Assembly (NCBI GenBank): GCA_035447605.1
Contig: DAOTHJ010000038.1
Coordinates: 1 to 5,646 of the forward strand
Length of the DNA: 5,646 bases
Direction: 5' to 3'
Source of the DNA: UMGS1668 sp035447605
GTDB lineage: Bacteria; Bacillota; Clostridia; Oscillospirales; Ruminococcaceae
Each line of letters begins with the position of its first letter. Within the stretch, counting starts at the first letter, position 1. Made by a program: the position numbers and the translations under genes. Positions 1-4,494 of this stretch are shown here, piece after piece. The notes below the pieces were generated by a model. The model saw only the letters and a program-made list of their open reading frames with translations. It ran no database searches and was not told where the DNA came from.

Positions 1-801
1 CATGCCGACTTTACGAATATCGGCCTTGACCACATGCAGTATCTCGGCGGCACAGTTGAAGCGATTGCCGCGACAAAATCGAAGATCATCAAGCCCGGGT
101 GCTCGGCGGTGAGCTATGAGCAGCAGCCGTCCGTCCGTGCGGTGCTCAGAGAGCGCTGCACCGAAACCGGCGTGGATTTTACGGAGGCGGATTTTTCAAA
201 GCTGCGTCTCTGTTCCTCCGGGCTCGACGGCCAGATCTTTGATTACGGCGAAGAAACCGGCATCCGCATCGCCCTGCTCGGCGAGCACCAGCGCCGGAAC
301 GCGGCTGTCGTGCTTGAGACGGTCGGAGTTCTGCGCCGGAAGGGCTGGATTCTTCCGGAAGATGCCGTCCGCAGAGGAATGGAACAGGCGCACTGGCCCG
401 CGCGGTTTGAAATTCTCTCGCGGGAGCCGCTATTCATTTTGGACGGCGGACACAATCCGCAGTGCATGGAGGCGCTAACCGCCTGCCTCAAAGAGACGCT
501 CGGCGGCAGGGGGGTAATTTTCCTTGTCGGCGTGATGGCGGACAAGGATTGGGAGAACATGTTCGCTCCCATCGAGCCGCTCGCCTCGGAGTATATCGCC
601 GTAGAGCCGGATAACCCCCGCCGTCTGCCGGCGGAGGAACTTGCGGCGTTTCTCTCCCGCGGAGGCAAACCTGCGGCTGCGGTGCCGGATGTCCGGCAGG
701 CGGTCGCGCTCGCGCTGCAAAAGGCGGGCGCGGACGGCGTTGTCTGTGCGGCGGGCTCGCTCTTTATGGCCGGGGATATCCGCTCCTGCTTCGAAAAATA
801 A
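1..801 (+). CDS. folC: Folylpolyglutamate synthase / dihydrofolate synthase, C-terminal part (5' end outside window)
   Basis: FolC adds glutamate to folates (and in many bacteria also to dihydropteroate) using ATP in the cytoplasm, which keeps folate in the cell. The reading frame is open from base 1, so the start lies upstream; 266 residues are visible of a family usually about 420-450 long, and the N-terminal P-loop is missing only because of the window edge. Visible landmarks by window codon: a Mur-ligase-type TNIGLDH segment at about 6-12, followed by LGGT and an IAATKSKIIKPG stretch matching the family's IA-EKAGI-K region; GEHQRRNA at 94-101, the substrate-side LxGxHQxxNA motif; WPARFE followed by DGGHNP at 148-153, the hallmark of the C-terminal Mur-ligase domain. 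The frame is intact to TAA. It is followed after 175 bp by a folate transporter gene and a 5-formyl-THF ligase gene, which supports the folate assignment. Whether it also has dihydrofolate synthase activity cannot be told here. Confidence 0.95.
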   Translation, partial: HADFTNIGLDHMQYLGGTVEAIAATKSKIIKPGCSAVSYEQQPSVRAVLRERCTETGVDFTEADFSKLRLCSSGLDGQIFDYGEETGIRIALLGEHQRRNAAVVLETVGVLRRKGWILPEDAVRRGMEQAHWPARFEILSREPLFILDGGHNPQCMEALTACLKETLGGRGVIFLVGVMADKDWENMFAPIEPLASEYIAVEPDNPRRLPAEELAAFLSRGGKPAAAVPDVRQAVALALQKAGADGVVCAAGSLFMAGDIRSCFEK

Positions 802-963
802 TTTTCTCCCGGAGATATATGGCCAAGATCATGCTTCTCCCGGAAACCGCCCACTCAAAGAGGCGGAAAGCCGGGGCGTGAGAATGCCGCGGCGCAGTAA
901 GAACAGAACAAACACGTTCGCTTCGGCAGACTTCCTGCCCATAAAACGAAAAAATTTGATGAA

Positions 964-969
964 AGGGGG
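964..969 (+). promoter_or_regulatory. Ribosome binding site that fixes the folT start
   Basis: AGGGGG lies 7 bases before the ATG at 977. The same frame stays open far upstream, with in-frame ATGs at 884 and 959, but neither has a comparable purine-rich site, and the extra residues they would add are polar and basic rather than membrane-like. The site therefore favours ATG 977. Confidence 0.75.
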
Positions 970-976
970 CGCTGCC

Positions 977-1516
977 ATGAAAAAATATGACGTTCAGGCG
1001 GTGGTGCTGACGGCGGTGCTGGCGGCGCTGGATGTCGTATTGACGCGCTTTTGCTCGGTCAATACGCTCAGCGTCAAGATCGGCTTCGGTTTTCTGCCGG
1101 CCGCGGTCTGCGGCATTCTGTTTGGGCCGTTCTGGGCGGCGGCCTGTGCGGGGATCGGGGATCTCGCCGGCTCGCTGCTGTTTCCGGTCGGCGCATACAG
1201 CCCGCTGTTTACGGTTTCGGCCGCGCTCTCCGGAGCGATCTGGGGCTCGTTTCTCCATAAGAGGGAAGTCACGAGAAAAGAGATCGCGACGGCCTCTCTG
1301 GCAAATCTGACGCTGGTCACGCTTTGCCTCAATACGCTGTTCATTCATTTTCTCTATGGCGTCCCGTTTCGCCAGCTCTTCGCTGCGCGGGTCATGGAGA
1401 CGATCGTGATGTTCGCCGTGCAGTATACCGCGCTGCGGCTTCTGCTTACCGCGCCGGTGATGAAGAATCTGAGGGAAAAATATGGACGTTTTCAGCCGGA
1501 AAAAACAGCTTCGTGA
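977..1516 (+). CDS. folT: Folate-family ECF transporter S component (FolT type)
   Basis: Substrate-binding membrane subunit of an energy-coupling factor transporter for folate. It would pair with the shared EcfA/EcfA'/EcfT module, which is encoded outside this window. The protein is 179 residues, normal for S components, and mostly hydrophobic with about six likely membrane segments. Visible signs: a first helix with an AxxxA pattern (13-17), the type of motif S components use to dock on EcfT; GFGFLP at 36-41 followed by GILFGP; PVGAYSPLFT at 70-79; and NTLFIHFLYGVPF at 119-131. These segments resemble the folate subgroup of S components as I know it. The start at 977 is chosen from the AGGGGG site and because the first helix begins almost at once. 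The 3' end overlaps the cyclo-ligase gene by 35 bp in another frame, so the two are probably translationally coupled. Folate specificity also rests on the flanking folC and cyclo-ligase genes; another pterin-like vitamin is possible but less likely. Confidence 0.88.
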   Translation: MKKYDVQAVVLTAVLAALDVVLTRFCSVNTLSVKIGFGFLPAAVCGILFGPFWAAACAGIGDLAGSLLFPVGAYSPLFTVSAALSGAIWGSFLHKREVTRKEIATASLANLTLVTLCLNTLFIHFLYGVPFRQLFAARVMETIVMFAVQYTALRLLLTAPVMKNLREKYGRFQPEKTAS

Positions 1517-2072
1517 ACGGCTCCTCCGGCAGAGGAGATCCCTTCCCGAGCCGAAACGCCGCCGACTCTCCGCGGCAATCTGCGAAAACCTGCTCTCCCT
1601 GTCGGAGCTCGCCGTGGCCAAGACGGTGCTCTCCTATCTCCCGGCCGGAGGGGAAGCGGATGTCGGCGCCCTGAACGAGCTCCTGCAAAAGAACGGAGCG
1701 GCGGTTGCGTTCCCGGTCTGCGGGAGCGACGGCTCCATGGAGGCCTATCTTCCCGAGGCACCGGATGCGTTTGTCGCCGGCATTCATGGGATCCCGGAGC
1801 CGGATCCCCGTCGCGCCAGACGGATTCCGCCGGAGGAACTCGACGCGGTGATCGCGCCCTGCGTCGCTTTCAGCCCGGACTGCCGCCGCCTCGGACGCGG
1901 CAGGGGTTACTACGACCGCTACCTTCCGCGGTGCAAAAATGCGTTTACCGCGGCGGCCGGATACGGCTTCCAGAAGACGGAGGATCTTCCGGCGGATGAG
2001 GCGGATGTCTCGCTTCACGCGGCGGCCGACGAGAGCCGGGTCTACCGCAGGCCGGAAAGCCAGAAAAAATAA
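1482..2072 (+). CDS. 5-formyltetrahydrofolate cyclo-ligase (MTHFS family)
   Basis: Converts 5-formyl-THF to 5,10-methenyl-THF with ATP in the cytoplasm, returning a storage or inhibitory folate to one-carbon metabolism. The 196-residue length is typical. Landmarks: a basic N-terminus with the family's K-x-LR-x-R-x-x-L pattern (about 7-21); GIPEP at 103-107; DAVIAPCVAF at 121-130; and the nucleotide-binding signature RLGRGRGYYDR at 136-146, close to the usual RLGxGxGYYDR. Just before it, the common AFDxxGxRLG reads AFSPDCRRLG, so the usual Asp and Gly are Ser131 and Cys134, a mild departure with the core signature kept. ATG 1482 is supported by GAGGG at 1471-1475, 6 bases upstream and inside folT. 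It is the last gene of the folate cluster and its stop codon touches the base of a strong terminator hairpin. Confidence 0.93.
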   Translation: MDVFSRKKQLRERLLRQRRSLPEPKRRRLSAAICENLLSLSELAVAKTVLSYLPAGGEADVGALNELLQKNGAAVAFPVCGSDGSMEAYLPEAPDAFVAGIHGIPEPDPRRARRIPPEELDAVIAPCVAFSPDCRRLGRGRGYYDRYLPRCKNAFTAAAGYGFQKTEDLPADEADVSLHAAADESRVYRRPESQKK

Positions 2073-2106
2073 AAGCGCTCCCGCCGAACGGCAGGGGCGC
2101 TTTTTT
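2071..2106 (+). terminator. Intrinsic terminator of the folate cluster (possibly two-way)
   Basis: Arms 2071-2085 and 2090-2104 pair over 15 positions, with one C-A mismatch and one G-U pair, around a GAAC tetraloop. The hairpin runs into six T's (2101-2106). It begins inside the stop codon of the cyclo-ligase gene. The left arm starts with AAAA preceded by a further A-rich run, so the minus strand also has a T-rich tail here; it may act as a back-up stop for the converging transporter gene. Confidence 0.9.
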
Positions 2107-2217
2107 ATGGCATACGACCGCGAAAGAATAGCCTTATGTAGAGAAAATATAGAAAAATGCCGAAAATATTATATATTTATGATTATTATACTATAAAACA
2201 ATATTGTTGGCGGCAAT
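2107..2217. other. AT-rich spacer between convergent genes
   Basis: This short stretch is much richer in A and T than the genes on either side. It contains a perfect 12-bp palindrome, AACAATATTGTT, at 2197-2208. No convincing gene is seen: a 29-codon frame from ATG 2107 starts directly at the terminator T-tract. It lies between two terminators, so it is probably little transcribed. A role for the palindrome is unknown. Confidence 0.5.
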
Positions 2218-2257
2218 AAAAAGAAAAACGCCGGTTCCAAAGCGTATGGAACGGCGT
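2217..2257 (-). terminator. Intrinsic terminator of the Na/Pi cotransporter gene
   Basis: Read on the minus strand, an 11-bp arm (2257 to 2247) pairs with 2239 to 2228 across a 7-base loop, with one bulged base. It is followed by a tract of TTTTTCTTTTT (2227 to 2217). It sits about 27 bp after the stop codon of the minus-strand transporter gene. Confidence 0.85.
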
Positions 2258-2283
2258 ATTTAAGCGGAAAAAGGGAGAGGCCT

Positions 2284-3936
2284 TTACAGCTCGTTGCGGG
2301 AAATTTGCAGCGCGGTCGCCGCGATGGCGCAGTGGTGGCTCGAGACACGCTCCATGTTGTGGAGCAGGTCGTTAAAGAGGATGCCGTCCTCCAGCGGGCA
2401 GGCGCCCTGTTTGAGTCTCAGGATGTAGCCGTCCTTGGCCGAGCAGGTCTGGTTGGTCAGCGCGCGCTCGAGGGAATAAATATCCTGCGCAAGGAAGGGA
2501 TCGTTCTCCGTGAACAGCACGGTTGCGGCGTCGGACAGACGGATGAGGAGCTTCGCGCATTCCCGCAGGTCGTCCTTCTCCTTGTCGGGGAGCGGGATTT
2601 CTTTTTCATTGAGTTCCGTGGCGCAGTTGATGATGTTGATGCAGTGGTCGCCGATCCTGCGGAAGTCGCCGACCGCGTGGAGCAGGCGCGTGACCTCACG
2701 GCTGTCTTCGGGGGAGAGATCGTTTCCGCACAGCTGAATCAGAAACGGCATCAGACTGTCACGGTAAACATAGAGCTTCGACTCGTCCTCGATCATATCG
2801 TCCGCGCGTTTTTCACTGTAATGGAAAAGCAGATCGAGGGAATCCTTCAGAAAGTCCCTCGAATATTCGCCCATTTTTGCCGTCATCTGCGTGCATTCTC
2901 CGATCGCAAGGGTCGGGGTCAGCAGCAGATGCGGATCCAGATAAGCAAAATCACAGCCTTTCTTCTTCTCCTTTACGACGCGGCAGGCAAGTTTCTCGAG
3001 CTGCTTGGCAAAGGGCAGCAGAACCGCGGTGGTGGCGAGGTTGAAGAGCGTATGGAATAATGCGATCTCAAAGGGAGTGATGGCGTTCTCAAGAAACGAA
3101 AATTTGAGAATCCCATTTAATGTATAGAATACGGCGCAAAACAAAGCCGTGCCGATGATATTAAAGGAAATATGGATTACGGAAACACGTTTGGCGTTGC
3201 GGTTGACGCCGATGCTGGAGATCAGCGCGGTCGCGCAGGTGCCGATATTCTGGCCGAGGATGATCGGGATCGCCGCGCCGAAAGTCACGCTGCCGGTCAG
3301 GGAGAGCGCCTGAAGCATACCGACGGAGGCCGCCGAGCTCTGGATGACCGCGGTGATAAGCGCGCCGATCAGGATTCCCAGAACCGGATTGCTGAAGGCG
3401 GTCAACACCTGGCTAAATTCCGGCATGTCGGCAAGAGGGGCGACCGCATCGCCCATCAGTTCCATGCCGAACATCAGCACGCCGAATCCAAGCAGGATCT
3501 CACCGAGCTGCTTTTTCTTACGGCTCTTGCTCATGGAGAGCAGAATTCCGGCAACGGCCGCAAGCGGCGAAAAAGATTCCGGCTTCAGCAGGCGGAGAAA
3601 GAAATTGTCGCTTTCGATGCCGACCATCGAAAGCAGCCACGCGGTCAGCGTGGTGCCGATATTGGAGCCCATGATGATGCCGACGGTCTGGCAGACTTCC
3701 ATGATGCCCGAGTTGACGAACCCGACCAGCATGACCGTCAGAGCGGAGGAGGACTGGATGGCGATGGTGATGCCTGCGCCGATCAGCAAACTTCTCCATT
3801 TACTGCAGGTCATCTCTCTGAGGGCTTTTTTCAGTTTACAGCCCGCCATTTTTTCCAGTCCGCCGGACATGGTGTTCATGCCAAATAAAAAGAAAGCTAC
3901 GCCGCCGAGCAGGGTAAAAACCGAAAATACGTCCAT
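2284..3936 (-). CDS. Na+/phosphate cotransporter family protein with C-terminal PhoU-like domain
   Basis: Predicted inner-membrane sodium-coupled phosphate transporter (NptA/type II Na/Pi family) of 550 residues, in the normal range for the PhoU-fused form. The N-terminal ~310 residues hold two related membrane repeats. The first has QSSSA at 61-65 and GSNIGTT at 90-96; the second has QSSAA at 199-203 and GQNIGTC at 228-234. This paired QSS plus NIGT pattern is the family hallmark. After a basic linker (KEKKKG, 322-327), residues about 340-545 form a soluble, helix-rich PhoU-like region with the paired signatures DFRRIGDHCINI (424-435) and NMERVSSHHCAIA (527-539). ATG at 3936 is supported by AAGGAAG 6 bases upstream (3949 to 3943). 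It is single-gene: it converges on the folate cluster and diverges from the small-protein gene. Direction of phosphate flow (uptake or export) cannot be judged, and some relatives move other anions. The PhoU-like part suggests regulation by phosphate status; no recognisable Pho box was seen upstream. Confidence 0.93.
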   Translation of the reverse strand: MDVFSVFTLLGGVAFFLFGMNTMSGGLEKMAGCKLKKALREMTCSKWRSLLIGAGITIAIQSSSALTVMLVGFVNSGIMEVCQTVGIIMGSNIGTTLTAWLLSMVGIESDNFFLRLLKPESFSPLAAVAGILLSMSKSRKKKQLGEILLGFGVLMFGMELMGDAVAPLADMPEFSQVLTAFSNPVLGILIGALITAVIQSSAASVGMLQALSLTGSVTFGAAIPIILGQNIGTCATALISSIGVNRNAKRVSVIHISFNIIGTALFCAVFYTLNGILKFSFLENAITPFEIALFHTLFNLATTAVLLPFAKQLEKLACRVVKEKKKGCDFAYLDPHLLLTPTLAIGECTQMTAKMGEYSRDFLKDSLDLLFHYSEKRADDMIEDESKLYVYRDSLMPFLIQLCGNDLSPEDSREVTRLLHAVGDFRRIGDHCINIINCATELNEKEIPLPDKEKDDLRECAKLLIRLSDAATVLFTENDPFLAQDIYSLERALTNQTCSAKDGYILRLKQGACPLEDGILFNDLLHNMERVSSHHCAIAATALQISRNEL

Positions 3937-3969
3937 GCCACACTTCCTTTCCCGTGAAACTGCTTTTTC

Positions 3970-3998
3970 AATATACCATATTTTCTTGAGGGGATAAA
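3970..3998 (-). promoter_or_regulatory. Candidate extended -10 promoter for the Na/Pi gene
   Basis: On the minus strand TGG-TATATT (3978 to 3970) fits an extended -10 element (TGn plus TATAAT-like) and lies about 33 bp before the start codon. The hexamer 17 bp upstream, TTTATC (3998 to 3993), is a weak -35, which is tolerated when TGn is present. Confidence 0.45.
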
Positions 3999-4042
3999 GA
4001 AAAATTTTTGGAAATTGAAACCGCGGAAAAACGTGCGGGATC

Positions 4043-4071
4043 TTGATTTTAATAGGAGGATCGGTTATACT
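4043..4071 (+). promoter_or_regulatory. Sigma-70-type promoter of the small-protein gene
   Basis: TTGATT (4043-4048) and TATACT (4066-4071) are separated by exactly 17 bp. Each matches the consensus hexamer at four or five of six positions. The expected RNA start near 4078 leaves a leader of about 25 bases before ATG 4104, containing the ribosome binding site. Confidence 0.75.
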
Positions 4072-4103
4072 GAAACGCGGAATATAAATCGGGAGGATGC
4101 GTC

Positions 4104-4331
4104 ATGCGTACAGAGATCGTCTACGGCGGAAGAATTTTCAACATGATCGAGGACGGCGCTTACCGCGACGACAACGGATATTTTGTCGTTCACGCCTACT
4201 GCACGGAGGATAAGCCGGATGAACGGGGCTGGGTCAACAGCTATTATGTCCGCGCAAAAGATTCCGCCTGCAAGGAGATTGTCGAAATCCGTCCGTGGTG
4301 CCCCTATCATCCCGAGTATGGATTCCTTTAA
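4104..4331 (+). CDS. Small protein of unknown function, 75 residues, possible HxxC/CxxH metal site
   Basis: I do not recognise the family. The gene is well supported as real: a good promoter 33 bp upstream, GGAGG at 4092-4096 with a 7-base spacer to ATG, and its own terminator 17 bp after TAA. The product is soluble-looking, with no membrane segment or signal peptide, acidic (about 13 Asp/Glu against 9 Lys/Arg), and rich in aromatics (8 Tyr, 2 Trp, 3 Phe). It appears mostly strand-forming, for example at YFVVHAY (26-32). His30-x-x-Cys33 and Cys66-x-x-His69 are arranged symmetrically around a central charged stretch, which could make a four-ligand zinc or iron site; a third cysteine is Cys56. 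This is inference from spacing only. The opposite strand also has an open frame here, but without a start signal. It is transcribed alone, divergent from the phosphate transporter and upstream of an RND gene with a separate promoter, so neighbours do not reveal its role. Confidence 0.8.
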   Translation: MRTEIVYGGRIFNMIEDGAYRDDNGYFVVHAYCTEDKPDERGWVNSYYVRAKDSACKEIVEIRPWCPYHPEYGFL

Positions 4332-4348
4332 TTTTTAGGGCTGTTTTT

Positions 4349-4381
4349 ATCGGACGTCGTTTCCCGGCGCCCGATTTTTTT
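4349..4381 (+). terminator. Intrinsic terminator after the small-protein gene
   Basis: Arms 4349-4359 and 4365-4375 form an 11-position stem with one A-C mismatch and one G-U pair, around a TTTCC loop. Seven T's follow (4375-4381). It separates the small gene from the RND gene, whose promoter begins 12 bp later. Confidence 0.85.
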
Positions 4382-4392
4382 GTCTCACATGG

Positions 4393-4420
4393 TTGACACG
4401 GATGGAAAAGATAATATAAT
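4393..4420 (+). promoter_or_regulatory. Consensus sigma-70 promoter of the RND transporter gene
   Basis: TTGACA (4393-4398) and TATAAT (4415-4420) both match the housekeeping consensus at all six positions, with a 16-bp spacer, one base short of ideal. The expected RNA start is near 4427, giving a leader of about 68 bases before ATG 4495. No other promoter in the window is this close to consensus. Confidence 0.85.
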
Positions 4421-4435
4421 AAACCTGTCTATATT

Positions 4436-4457
4436 GTGCACGGGGTGCACGGTGCAC
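4436..4457 (+). repeat. Three GTGCAC palindromes just downstream of the promoter (candidate operator)
   Basis: GTGCAC occurs at 4436-4441, 4445-4450 and 4452-4457, with centres 9 and 7 bp apart. The last two form a tandem GGTGCAC repeat (4444-4457), and the last sits in the 8-bp palindrome GGTGCACC (4451-4458). The cluster begins about 10 bases after the predicted RNA start, where a bound repressor would block transcription. In RNA the copies could also pair with each other as alternative short hairpins. No known regulator is assigned. Confidence 0.55.
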
Positions 4458-4494
4458 CTGCTTTCATTCTTCAGAACTGCGAGGAAAAGACAAC

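Noticed and set aside
913..946. Promoter for folT (TTCGCT, 17 bp, CATAAA)
   Set aside because: Both hexamers match consensus poorly, and folT may be read from upstream. Not strong enough to annotate.
802..976. THF riboswitch before folT
   Set aside because: Expected from the family's usual context, but none of the conserved sequence blocks could be found by eye. Not annotated; a covariance-model search would decide.
884..976. Longer folT protein from ATG 884 or ATG 959
   Set aside because: The frame is open, but these starts lack a good ribosome binding site and add a polar, basic stretch before the first membrane helix. ATG 977 has AGGGGG at the right distance.
764..1621. 285-codon minus-strand frame opposite folT
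   Set aside because: Shadow of GC-biased codons in a real gene. The translation is dominated by Arg, Gln and Ser, with no start signal or known domain.
2107..2196. 29-codon open frame after the folate-cluster terminator
   Set aside because: It starts directly at the terminator T-tract. The only purine-rich stretch before it is part of the hairpin arm, and the AT-rich translation looks like read-through of spacer.
2305..3888. Long plus-strand frames opposite the Na/Pi transporter gene (2305-3060 and 3172-3888)
   Set aside because: They lie fully antisense to a gene with clear family motifs. Their odd composition (Asp, Gly, Arg and His rich) and lack of ribosome binding sites mark them as shadows.
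4065..4310. 81-codon minus-strand frame opposite the small-protein gene
   Set aside because: No ribosome binding site or promoter on that strand, whereas the plus-strand frame has promoter, GGAGG and terminator all correctly placed.
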